DNA from: Acidiferrobacterales bacterium
GTDB lineage: Bacteria > Pseudomonadota > Gammaproteobacteria > Acidiferrobacterales > SZUA-150
Reading direction: 5' to 3'
Assembly: GCA_947258385.1 (NCBI GenBank)
Contig: CAMYII010000080.1
Span: 1 to 64,000, forward strand
Length of the DNA: 64,000 bases
Part shown: positions 25,429 through 33,619 of the stretch, piece by piece
Position numbering within the stretch: position 1 is the first letter of the stretch
How the letters are laid out: each line of letters opens with the position of its first letter
The notes under the pieces: model-generated
The model's input: only the letters and a program-made list of their open reading frames with translations
What the model was told of the DNA's origin: nothing
Database searches by the model: none
Translations under genes and position numbers: made by a program

Positions 25429-25821
25429 ATGAGAGACATGCCTAAGGCGGACTCAATATCGGTGACAGCCTTCCAGGGACTGATACTCGATTTGTTACCG
25501 GCGGGTCATCCGACCCTCGACCGCACCGCCCGTCGGTACGGCATCCCGGTGCGCACCCTGCAACGCCGGCTGCATGAGGCCGGGTTCAGCTACAGCGAGC
25601 TGGTCGATGAGGTCCGCTTTAAAGCGGCCTGCCGGCTGCTGGACGATCCGCAAGCACGCATCGCCGAGGTGGCTGCCGCCTTGGGTTTCGCCGACCCGAG
25701 CAACTTCAGCCGCGCCTTCGTGCGCTGGACCGGGCTGCCGCCGAAGGAATACCGGCGCCGGCGGGCCGGCAAACGGCCGAAGCCTCGACGAAAGGTCAAA
25801 AAGCGAAGTGGCGTGAAATGA
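25429..25821 (+). CDS. Stand-alone AraC-type DNA-binding domain protein
   Basis: A 130-residue protein consisting almost only of the AraC helix-turn-helix pair (TARRYGIPVRTLQRRLHEAGFSY, then VAAALGFADPSNFSRAFVRWTGLPPKEY) and a very basic tail. There is no ligand-binding domain. It could be a constitutive or antagonistic regulator, or the surviving end of a full-length gene. Its 3' end resembles the decayed segment at 17440-17588, and its final codons overlap operator-like site D. It is divergent from the full-length regulator. Confidence 0.78.
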   Translation: MRDMPKADSISVTAFQGLILDLLPAGHPTLDRTARRYGIPVRTLQRRLHEAGFSYSELVDEVRFKAACRLLDDPQARIAEVAAALGFADPSNFSRAFVRWTGLPPKEYRRRRAGKRPKPRRKVKKRSGVK

Positions 25822-25851
25822 CCGGATTGCCTGGCAGCGGCGTGTTAGGTT
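25809..25851 (+). promoter_or_regulatory. Operator-like site D
   Basis: TGGCGTGAAATGACCGGAT, 18 bases, then TAGGTT. It overlaps the end of the small AraC gene and lies about 200 bases before the DUF3604 gene at 26050. A weaker copy (GAAATGACCAG) follows at 25947. Confidence 0.45.
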
Positions 25852-26049
25852 GACCTTAAACTGGATTGTTTGGCTCGCCAATGGTGTGTTGCGACGCCCT
25901 ATCGCCAACGGCAGCGGTGTTCCGGAGGTGCAGTCGGCTTTTGTCGAAATGACCAGGTTCTTTATGCGGCGTCTAGGCATTGGATGGACGTCATTGCCGA
26001 CCGGGCAGGCTCATCGTGGTATGCCAAAACGAAAGAAAGGAGAATGACA

Positions 26050-27990
26050 ATGAAACACCAAATGAAATACCGACACGTAGCCCTCGGTCTCGCTCTGTCC
26101 CTGCTCAGCACGGCGGCGACCGGGGAAGTCGTGGGGATCACGACATCGAAGGAATCACTTTCAAAAAGCTATGCCGGTAAGGTTTACTCCCCCTATGCAC
26201 AGCGTAACTTCCCGAGCCGTCCGCTGTGGGGCGAGACGCATCTGCACACGGGGTTCTCCATGGACGCGGGCCTGTTTGGCAACCGGACGGGTCATGAGGA
26301 GGCCTATCGCTTCGCGCGCGGCGAGGAGATTACTGCGTCGAGCGGTCAGAAGGTGAAACTGGCCCGGCCCCTCGATTGGCTCGTCATCGCGGATCACTCC
26401 GATCAGATGGGCATGATTCAGGACATCGTCAAGGGGGACCGGGCCATCATGAAATCCAAAATGGGCAAGCGTTGGAATGCGGGCATAAAAGGCGGGGGGC
26501 AGGAGGCCGCGGATACGGCGCTTGACCTGATCACGACCTTCGCCCAGGGCAAGATGGATCCCTACCTGGTCAAGACCTATGCGCCCGGTTCTCCCAAGTA
26601 CAGTACGGTCTGGCAGAAGATGATCAAAACGGCGGACAAGTATAATGAACCGGGTCTTTTCACAACGCTGATCGGCTATGAATGGACCTCTCTGGTCAAG
26701 GGCGGCAACATGCACCGCAACGTGATCTTCCGCGACGGCGCGGACAAGGCGGGTAAGGTCGTGCCTTATACGATGCAAAAGCCGCTTGGCAGCACCGATC
26801 CACTCGACCTTTATAAATGGCTTGAGAACTACGAGGCGAAGACGGGCGGGGCCGTGCTGGCGCTGGCGCACAACGGCAACCTGTCCAATGGCATCATGTT
26901 CCCGGTCGACGCGCAGTACACGGGCCGTAAGATCGACAAAAAGTACGTCGAGGCCCGCGCCAAGTGGGAGCCGCTGTATGAGGTGACCCAGATCAAGGGT
27001 GACGGCGAGGCGCATCCTTTTCTCTCGCCCGACGACGAGTTTGCCGATTACGAAACCTGGGATGAGGGCAACCTCGACCTGACTGAGGTCAAGAAGAACG
27101 AAATGCTTCAGTACGAGTATGCCCGCGAAGCGTTGAAGAACGGGCTGATACTCGAGGAAAAGCTGGGCACCAACCCCTACAAGTTCGGCATGGTCGGCGC
27201 GACCGACAGCCACACCTCCATGTCCACCGCCGCGGAGGACAACTTCATGGGCAAGCACACGGGATACGAGGCGTCTCCCGAGCGGCTGACACATCCATTC
27301 CAGAAAACGGACAAGGGCGTGCGTCATAGCTGGCAAATGGTGGCTTCCGGTCTGCAGGCCGTGTGGGCCATCGAGAACACGCGCGAAGCAATCTTTGATG
27401 CCATGCAGCGCAAGGAGACCTACGCCACGACCGGTTCGCGCATGGGGGTGCGCTTTTTCGGCGGCTGGGACTTCACGAAAGAAGATATCAACAGTCGCCA
27501 GCCGGCATTCCGCGGCTATGAGAAGGGCGTGCCCATGGGCGCAGACTTGAAGCCCCGCAAAGGCAATAAAGCGCCGACCTTCATGGTCTATGCCCTGCGC
27601 GATCCCATCGGCGCCAACCTGGACCGCATCCAGATCGTCAAAGGCTGGACGGACAGCGAGGGCAAAACCCATGAAAAGGTCTATAACGTGGCCTGGTCTG
27701 GTAAGCGCAAGCTCAATCGCAAGGGCAAGCTGCGGCCTGTGGGCAACACGGTCGACGTGAAAGCGGCGAACTGGACCAACACCATCGGTGCCTCGGAACT
27801 GGCGACTGTGTGGACTGACCCGGATTTCGATGCCAGCCAGCGCGCCTTCTACTACGCCCGTGTGATGGAAATACCTACACCGCGCTGGATTGTCTACGAC
27901 GCCTTTCGTTACGGCATCGAGATCCCCAAGGGCGCGACGACGATCCACCAGGAACGCGCCTACACCTCACCGATCTGGTATACGCCTTAG
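26050..27990 (+). CDS. DUF3604 exported protein, copy 2
   Basis: About 646 residues from ATG 26050, seven bases after AAAGGAG; an ATG at 26044 is too close to it. A signal peptide ends near STAATG, with no lipobox. Conserved stretches are [46 protein letters not shown] and the ending SPIWYTP. These His and Asp positions suggest a PHP-like metal centre. It heads the second cassette and lacks the C-terminal extension of the first copy. Function of the family is unknown. Confidence 0.88.
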   Translation: MKHQMKYRHVALGLALSLLSTAATGEVVGITTSKESLSKSYAGKVYSPYAQRNFPSRPLWGETHLHTGFSMDAGLFGNRTGHEEAYRFARGEEITASSGQKVKLARPLDWLVIADHSDQMGMIQDIVKGDRAIMKSKMGKRWNAGIKGGGQEAADTALDLITTFAQGKMDPYLVKTYAPGSPKYSTVWQKMIKTADKYNEPGLFTTLIGYEWTSLVKGGNMHRNVIFRDGADKAGKVVPYTMQKPLGSTDPLDLYKWLENYEAKTGGAVLALAHNGNLSNGIMFPVDAQYTGRKIDKKYVEARAKWEPLYEVTQIKGDGEAHPFLSPDDEFADYETWDEGNLDLTEVKKNEMLQYEYAREALKNGLILEEKLGTNPYKFGMVGATDSHTSMSTAAEDNFMGKHTGYEASPERLTHPFQKTDKGVRHSWQMVASGLQAVWAIENTREAIFDAMQRKETYATTGSRMGVRFFGGWDFTKEDINSRQPAFRGYEKGVPMGADLKPRKGNKAPTFMVYALRDPIGANLDRIQIVKGWTDSEGKTHEKVYNVAWSGKRKLNRKGKLRPVGNTVDVKAANWTNTIGASELATVWTDPDFDASQRAFYYARVMEIPTPRWIVYDAFRYGIEIPKGATTIHQERAYTSPIWYTP

Positions 27991-27999
27991 TTAAGTGAA

Positions 28000-28066
28000 A
28001 AGTGATAGACTAATCATGAGAACTGATTCTTAATTTATCACTTTTAATTTTTGTTTCATTATTGAG
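28000..28066. repeat. Relic of the S23-type element, copy 1
   Basis: AGTGAAAAGTGATA on the left and TATCACTTTTAATTTTTG on the right face each other. The segment from TCATGAGAACT onward resembles the right end of the complete element (about 32345-32392). It looks like the element with its gene deleted. Confidence 0.5.
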
Positions 28067-28076
28067 GAGAAGGGAA

Positions 28077-30012
28077 ATGAAACACATTCTGGCGAATCCG
28101 CGATCGAAACTGCGCTGCACTGTCCGAAATCTGCTCGCCTTTAGCTTCACACTCTTCGTTATGCTGAGCGGCTCGGCGCTGGGGCAAGAATTGACGCCGG
28201 ATAAGGGCCAGGCGGTCGAACAGCCGAACCCCTATTCCCCCTACGTGGATCAACACTTCCCGCAGCGGGTGCTCTTCGGCGACACCCACTTTCACTCGTC
28301 ACTTTCCGTCGACAGCGGCATGATCGGGAACACGCTCGATCTGGAAACCGCCATCCGTTTCGCAAGGGGTGAAGAGGTCCGTACCAACGGCGGCCAGCGT
28401 GCAAAATTGATCCGCCCGCTGGATTTCCTGGTGCTATCGGACCACGCGGAGTATCTCGGCATCGCCGATCTCCTCAACAAGGGAGATCCCGCTCTGCTTG
28501 CTAGCCCCGTGGGCAAGGGGTGGTACGAAGCCATGCAGAAAGGCGGCGATGCCGCCTGGACGGCCGCGCTAGGGATGATGGCCGACTTCGCGAGCGGGAA
28601 ACCTAAATACAAGGACGCCAAGGTCGAGCGCTCGGTCTGGGATCGGGTTGTCGACACGGCCTCCAAATACAACGCGCCCGGTGCCTTCACCATCCTCAAC
28701 GGTTACGAATGGTCCTCAACCATCGAAGGCGACAACCTGCACCGGGTGGTGATGTTTCAGGACGGACCCGAGCGGGTGAAGCAGATCCTGCCCTTCTCCG
28801 CGTTCGACAGCCAGGATCCGGAGGAACTCTGGGCGTTCATGGCGGACTACGAGAAAACGACCGGCGGCAGCGTTTTTTCGATCCCGCACAACGGCAATGT
28901 CAGCAACGGCGTCATGTACGCGGAAACCGTCAACGGCCAGCCCATGACCAGGGACTATGCCGAGCGCCGCGCACGCTGGGAACCTCTGATGGAGGCCACC
29001 CAGGAGAAGGGCGACGGCGAGTCGCACCCCGCGCTTTCCCCGGACGACGAGTTCGCGGATTTTGAGAACTGGGACACGGTCAATGCGAATGGGGACCCCA
29101 AGACACCCGATATGCTTCAATACGAGTATGCCCGTTCGGCGCTCAAGATAGGGATCCGGCTGGAGGACAAGCTACAAGCTCGGAGCCAATCCCTTCAAGT
29201 TCGGGATGATTGGAAGCACCGATACTCACAGCTCGCTCTCCACCGCCCGCGAAGACAACTATTTCGGCAAGCTTCCGAATGAGGAGCCCTCCGCCGGGCG
29301 GTACAAAGAGGTGTTTCTGCGCGACAGGCAGAAGAAGCCCGTACTTTACACCTGGCAGTTGGGCGCCTCTGGAAGGATCGGCGTCTGGGCGCGCGAGAAC
29401 ACACGCGAGGAGATCTTCGAGGCGATGCGGCGCAAGGAGGTCTACGCCACCTCCGGGTCCAGCATCCGCGTCCGCGTGTTTGGCGGCTGGGATTTTCAGG
29501 CCGATGACATTGAGCGGCCCGATTTCGCCCGTACGGGCTATGCCCGCGGCGTGCCGATGGGCGGTGACCTGAAAAAAGCACCCAAACGTAAAGCACCCAC
29601 CTTCATGATCCACGCCTTGCGCGATCCGGATAACGCCAACCTGGATCGGGTGCAAGTCATCAAAGGCTGGCTCGATAAGAACGGCAAAACCCACGAGCGC
29701 ATCTATGACGTGGCCTGTTCCGACAATCGATCCATTAAAAAACGTCGTTGCAACAAACCGGTCGGCAGCACGGTGAATGTTGCCAATGCGAGCTACACCA
29801 ACACCATCGGTGATCCTTTGCTTACTGCTTACTGGAAAGACCCGGACTTCGATCCGAAACAACGTGCGTTTTATTACGTGCGCGTGATCGAAATTCCCAA
29901 ACCGCGCTGGACGGCGTACGACGCCAAGTTCTTCAAAGTGAAAATGCCGAAAGAGGTGCCCATGACGGTGCAGGACAGAGCGTATACCAGCCCGATATGG
30001 TATACGCCGTAA
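28077..30012 (+). pseudogene. DUF3604 gene, copy 3, frameshifted by a 7-bp duplication
   Basis: The first part starts at ATG 28077 (GAGGAGAAGGG upstream) with a signal peptide and GDTHFHSSLSVDS, LSDHAEYLG and PHNGNVSNG. The frame leaves the family near 29170. The remainder (from NPFKFGMIGSTDTHSS to SPIWYTP, end 30012) continues in another frame. At the junction ACAAGCT occurs twice in tandem (29167-29180). Removing one copy restores a full 643-residue protein. All other conserved positions are kept, so the break is recent, a slippage event or an assembly error. As read, only a truncated protein ending at 29282 would be made. Confidence 0.85.
29167..29180 (+). repeat. 7-bp tandem duplication causing a frameshift
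   Basis: ACAAGCT is repeated head to tail inside the third DUF3604 gene. One copy alone gives the EDKLGANPFKFG reading found in the relatives. Confidence 0.85.
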
Positions 30013-30029
30013 ACGAGGAGGGACGGGCC

Positions 30030-30119
30030 ATGAAGATAGCGATACTCGGCGGCCCGCCGAAAACGCGGCTTATTTCTCCTAACTGCGAAGTCTCAAAATC
30101 ATGGAAAGCGATCGCCTGA
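30030..30119 (+). CDS. Very short open frame, possibly a gene start remnant
   Basis: Encodes 29 residues starting MKIAILGGPP after a good ribosome site (GAGGAGGGA). The opening looks like the first strand of a nucleotide-binding fold, but it stops early. It could be a remnant or a small peptide. Confidence 0.25.
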   Translation: MKIAILGGPPKTRLISPNCEVSKSWKAIA

Positions 30120-30149
30120 CGCAGGCTACGACCAACGAGGAAAACTCAT

Positions 30150-30590
30150 ATGACGAACCAAGAAAAACACCTTCGCCAATCGGCCAGCCTGATGCGCATC
30201 CTGGGCTGGCTGTTGGTGGTCGGCCTCATATTGATGGCGTTTATCTATCCCCCGGGATTCCTCTGGGGCGCCCAGCCGGAGGGCTTTCCGAATATCGGAC
30301 CGGCCCACCCGCCTTCGCCTTACCACGGCCTGCATCCCTACTTCTACATGGTGTTGGCGCTGTATGTCGCCTATGGCATCCTGTTGATCCGGGGCGCAAA
30401 AGACCCTCGTCGCAACGTTGCCCTGTTCGATTTCGGCATCCTGTCCAGCGTGTTGCACGCTCTTGTGATGGTGCCCCAGTCCTTCTACTACCCGAACGAA
30501 CACGCCCACCTGTGGGGGGACGTTCCGCTGCTCTTCGCGATGGCTGTCGTGCTGTGGATCTGGTACCCGGAACGCAAAGGCCAGGCTTAG
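30150..30590 (+). CDS. Four-helix small membrane protein
   Basis: A 146-residue protein with about four membrane helices and short loops rich in Pro and His (GPAHPPSPYHGLHPYFYM, YYPNEHAHLWGD). It resembles an uncharacterised small membrane family (possibly DUF6632). The His-rich, probably periplasmic loops could bind metal, but that is only suggestive. It lies between the third DUF3604 gene and a DUF3604 fragment in the second cassette. Confidence 0.65.
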   Translation: MTNQEKHLRQSASLMRILGWLLVVGLILMAFIYPPGFLWGAQPEGFPNIGPAHPPSPYHGLHPYFYMVLALYVAYGILLIRGAKDPRRNVALFDFGILSSVLHALVMVPQSFYYPNEHAHLWGDVPLLFAMAVVLWIWYPERKGQA

Positions 30591-30592
30591 CG

Positions 30593-30937
30593 ATGGAGTG
30601 GAACTGGAACCTCAGCATCGGATTTCGTCAGGCGGTAAGTGAGACGATCTCCGTCGGCGCAGGCCTGTTCACGTCGGTCGGCAGCACCGTCGACGTTCCC
30701 AACGCGACCTACACCAACTCAATCGGGGACGCTCTGTTGATGGCCTTTTGGAAAGATCCCGATTTCGATCCAAAACAAAAAACCTTTAACTACGTGCGCG
30801 TGATCGAAATTCCCAAACCGCGTTGGACGGCGTACGACGCCAAGTTCTTCAAAGTGAAAATGCCGAAAGAGGTGCCCATGGCCGTACAAGATCGTGCCTA
30901 TATCTCACCGATTTGGTACGACCCTGCGGGTAAATGA
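30593..30937 (+). pseudogene. C-terminal fragment of a DUF3604 gene
   Basis: From about 30670 the frame matches the last 85 or so residues of the copy ending at 30012 (VGSTVDVPNATYTNSIGD ... YISPIWYDP). About 85 bases around 30795-30880 are almost identical between the two. The first 25 codons come from elsewhere and look like a barrel strand. It lacks the putative metal-binding part, so it is a duplication remnant rather than a working copy. Confidence 0.75.
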
Positions 30938-31030
30938 AAAGTTAAAAATGAATAGTGAAGAATAATCCACTTAAAGGCATAGAGTGTGGTGTTTGTAATT
31001 TTTCATTTTTAGTTGTTAGTTTTTCATTTA
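30936..31030. repeat. Relic of the S23-type element, copy 2
   Basis: GAAAAGTTAAAAATGAA on the left and TTCATTTTTAGTTGTTAGTT on the right resemble the ends of the full element. Between them AATAATCCACTTAAAGGCAT resembles the first codons of its gene (DNPLKDK). The rest of the gene is gone. Confidence 0.5.
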
Positions 31031-31075
31031 ATTTGTTTGGTATACGCGGCAAAGAGAAACGAAGGAGTTAGCAGT

Positions 31076-31978
31076 ATGAAAAAAAGTATCAAGCGTTTGT
31101 GGCGTGAACCACTGGTACATTTCTTATTAATCGGTGTTGCCTTGTTTGTGTTTTATGGTTCAACCCGTGATGTGGCTAGCGAAGCACCAAATCGCATTGT
31201 GGTGAGCAGCGCTCAGATTGAGCAATTGCATGCTAACTTCAAACGCACTTGGATGCGTCCCCCCACCCAAAATGAACTGGATGCGTTAATCGAGAATTAT
31301 ATACGCGAAGAGGTGTTTTACCAGGAGGCTCTGGCCATGGGGCTGGACCAAAACGACCCAATGGTTAAACGTCGCATGCGCATGAAGCTGGAATTCATGC
31401 TCGAAGATCTGGCGTCGCAAGACGTCACCGATGAGGCGTTGACGACCTTTTTAGAAAAGCATCCGGACAAGTTCCGCAGTGAAGCCCAGCTCTCGTTCCA
31501 ACAAGTGTATCTCAATCCCGACAAACGAAAAGATCTCGATAACGATGCAAAAAAAATATTGGCCCGTTTGAAAAGTGGTGCATCACCTGAATCAATGGGG
31601 GATCCTACGTTGGTCTCTTTCAACTATGAGTTGGAGACAAAAAGCGAGATAAGTCGCACCTTTGGTGAAGAGTTTGCTGCTCAGGTAATTAAACTCGAAC
31701 CTGGAAACTGGACCGGACCAGTTTATTCAGCCTATGGTGCGCATTTGCTGAAGGTCAGCGAGCGCATCGAAGCGTACCAACCAGACCTGGCGGACATTCG
31801 CGAGTTGGTAAAACGTGAATACCTGGTCCAATTGCGTAAGGAACAAAAAGACCTGGCTTACCAAAAGCTTCGCGAAGGCTATCAGGTCACCATTGAACCA
31901 GTAAAAACAGTACAAGATGCGGCGGGTGACATTATCGCCACAGCCCAAGCAGGGGAAATAAGTGAAAGTGAAAAGTGA
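31076..31978 (+). CDS. Membrane-anchored parvulin-type peptidyl-prolyl isomerase, copy 2
   Basis: About 300 residues from ATG 31076 (GAAGGAG upstream). One membrane helix (HFLLIGVALFVFYG) follows REPLVHF, as in the first copy. The helical region has YIREEVFYQEALAMGLDQNDP, and the rotamase part has LSFQQVYL and GNWTGPVYSAYGAHLLKV. The last residues (GEISESEK) and the stop are encoded by the left end of the inserted element, so the original C-terminus was replaced. It probably acts on exported DUF3604 proteins of the same cassette. Confidence 0.82.
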   Translation: MKKSIKRLWREPLVHFLLIGVALFVFYGSTRDVASEAPNRIVVSSAQIEQLHANFKRTWMRPPTQNELDALIENYIREEVFYQEALAMGLDQNDPMVKRRMRMKLEFMLEDLASQDVTDEALTTFLEKHPDKFRSEAQLSFQQVYLNPDKRKDLDNDAKKILARLKSGASPESMGDPTLVSFNYELETKSEISRTFGEEFAAQVIKLEPGNWTGPVYSAYGAHLLKVSERIEAYQPDLADIRELVKREYLVQLRKEQKDLAYQKLREGYQVTIEPVKTVQDAAGDIIATAQAGEISESEK

Positions 31979-32392
31979 AAAAATGAAAAGTGTAGAGCTA
32001 AAAATTATGGATAACCCGCTTAAGGATAAGAGCTATCAATTTGCGATTCGTATTGTGAAATTATCGCAATTTCTGCAACAAGACAAAAAGGAATTTGTTT
32101 TGAGCAAGCAAGTGCTTCGCAGTGGAACGGCTATTGGCGCTCTTATTCGTGAAGCAGAGTTTGGACAGAGTAAAGCGGATTTTACAAGCAAAATGAGCAT
32201 TGCTTTGAAGGAGGCGAATGAAACGGAGTATTGGTTATCTTTGCTAATGGATACTGACTTTATTACTGAAAATCAGTTTATGAGCTTACAGCCTAACTGT
32301 AAGGAATTAATCGCGATGTTGGTCGCAACTGTAAAGACATCAAAATCATGAGAACTTATTTTTCATTCATCATTTTTAGTTTTTCATTGTTT
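31962..32392 (+). mobile_element. Inserted element carrying a four-helix-bundle (S23/IVS-type) gene
   Basis: The left end is a run of GTGAAA/GTGAAAAA units (31965-31995). The right end is rich in TTTTTCATT (32355-32392), roughly the reverse complement. Between them lies only the four-helix-bundle gene. Two deleted versions lie at 28000-28066 and 30936-31030. There is no transposase, so it would depend on outside functions. Its ends supply the isomerase stop codon and the HupE leader. Confidence 0.5.
32007..32351 (+). CDS. Four-helix-bundle protein, S23 rRNA-intervening-sequence family
   Basis: About 114 residues from ATG 32007. Family features are DKSYQFAIRIVKLS at the start, LSKQVLRSGTAIGALIREAE, KMSIALKEANETEYWLSLL, and a final helix KELIAMLVATVKTSK. 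These proteins are encoded in 23S rRNA insertions and scattered between genes, and also resemble Avd of diversity-generating retroelements. No reverse transcriptase is present here, so the role is unknown. Its GC content is visibly lower than the cassette around it. Confidence 0.85.
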   Translation: MDNPLKDKSYQFAIRIVKLSQFLQQDKKEFVLSKQVLRSGTAIGALIREAEFGQSKADFTSKMSIALKEANETEYWLSLLMDTDFITENQFMSLQPNCKELIAMLVATVKTSKS

Positions 32393-33337
32393 TTCGGTCA
32401 GGCGTTTGCCCACGAACTCCAACCCAGCTCACTGGAGCTGCGCCAACTCACGCCCGAGCGCTATGAGGTGATCTGGCGGGCACCGATTTATTACAAAAAA
32501 CCCCATCCAGCGAAGTTACAGCTCCCCGAGCACTGGCAAACGGTGGGTAAACCGACCATAAAACAGTTACCGGACTCGGCCTTGCATCGGCGCGTGGTGA
32601 GTGTGCCGAACGGGGCCATTGATGGAGGGGTGATCCACTTTCTCGGTCTGGAATCGACGATTACCGATGTGTTTGCGCGTTTCCTCTGGCTCGATGGTAG
32701 CCAGACCAGGGCCATCGCCCGGCCCAGTCAGCCCTGGGTACAGATTGTTGGCCAGCAATCCGCGTGGCAGGTAGCCTGGGAATACACCGTCTTGGGTGTG
32801 GATCATATTCTCTCCGGCTTCGATCACCTGACCTTTGTGCTGGCGCTGTTATTAATCGTCAGCGGTGCGCGGCGACTTCTGATCACGGTCACTTCATTCA
32901 CGCTGGCCCACAGTATTACCCTGGCCGCCGCTACCCTGGGCGTGATGTGGGTGCCGGGTCCGCCGGTGGAGGCCACAATTGCCCTGTCGATCCTGTTTCT
33001 TGCCAGCGAGCTGGTGAAGGTCAATCGCGGCCAGTCCAGTTTGACCGCCCGTTACCCCTGGATAGTGGCCTTTGTCTTTGGTTTGTTGCATGGCTTTGGG
33101 TTTGCCGGTGCACTCAGCGATGTGGGCCTGCCACAAAACGAAGTCCCGCTGGCCTTGTTGATGTTTAACGTCGGTGTGGAATTGGGGCAGATTCTGTTTG
33201 TCACCGCGATTCTCGCGTTGGTATTTGTTTTACAAAGGGTGCGCACGCATTGGCCTGCATGGAGCCGGCAGGTGCCGGCCTATGGCATTGGGGGTATGGC
33301 GGCGTTCTGGTTTATCGAGCGGGTGAGTGGCTTCTAG
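32348..33337 (+). CDS. HupE/UreJ_2-family membrane protein, copy 2
   Basis: A 329-residue protein with the same layout as copy 1: leader, soluble N-terminal domain (HELQPSSLELRQLTPERYEV), then membrane helices. Family motifs are LGVDHILSGFDHLTFVLALLLI, LAHSITLAAATLG, LLHGFGFAGALSDVGLP and FNVGVELGQILFV. The leader (MRTYFSFIIFSFSLFFGQAFA) is written largely by the AT-rich right end of the inserted element, yet it still reads as a signal peptide. The start overlaps the four-helix-bundle stop by four bases. Confidence 0.83.
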   Translation: MRTYFSFIIFSFSLFFGQAFAHELQPSSLELRQLTPERYEVIWRAPIYYKKPHPAKLQLPEHWQTVGKPTIKQLPDSALHRRVVSVPNGAIDGGVIHFLGLESTITDVFARFLWLDGSQTRAIARPSQPWVQIVGQQSAWQVAWEYTVLGVDHILSGFDHLTFVLALLLIVSGARRLLITVTSFTLAHSITLAAATLGVMWVPGPPVEATIALSILFLASELVKVNRGQSSLTARYPWIVAFVFGLLHGFGFAGALSDVGLPQNEVPLALLMFNVGVELGQILFVTAILALVFVLQRVRTHWPAWSRQVPAYGIGGMAAFWFIERVSGF

Positions 33338-33619
33338 TCGCGGGACGATTCCGGGTTTCCGCTCCAGGCAAAGGCATTGTCGGGCAGACCTGGGAAGTCT
33401 CGGAACGGCCTGCTTGTGGCGAATTCAGCATTTGTGCCATAAATACAGAATTCGCGGCAGACACGCAAGTATATTGGCCCCGCCTCTGAAGTCCGCAAGG
33501 TATTGATTCTGGCTGGCGCTTTTGATGCCGACTGAATATACTGGATAGGCCATGCCGGACGATTCGACATTGTGCTTTTGTCTCCCGCAGACAATTCAAA
33601 TTCCAAGAAGGCGCAAAAA

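Noticed and set aside
26161-27948. Open frame of 595 codons opposite the second DUF3604 gene
   Set aside because: It is fully antisense to a well-supported gene, and its length follows from GC-rich codon use. The product has no recognisable domain.
31962-32392. Diversity-generating retroelement, because four-helix-bundle proteins include Avd
   Set aside because: No reverse transcriptase, template repeat or variable-repeat target is present nearby.
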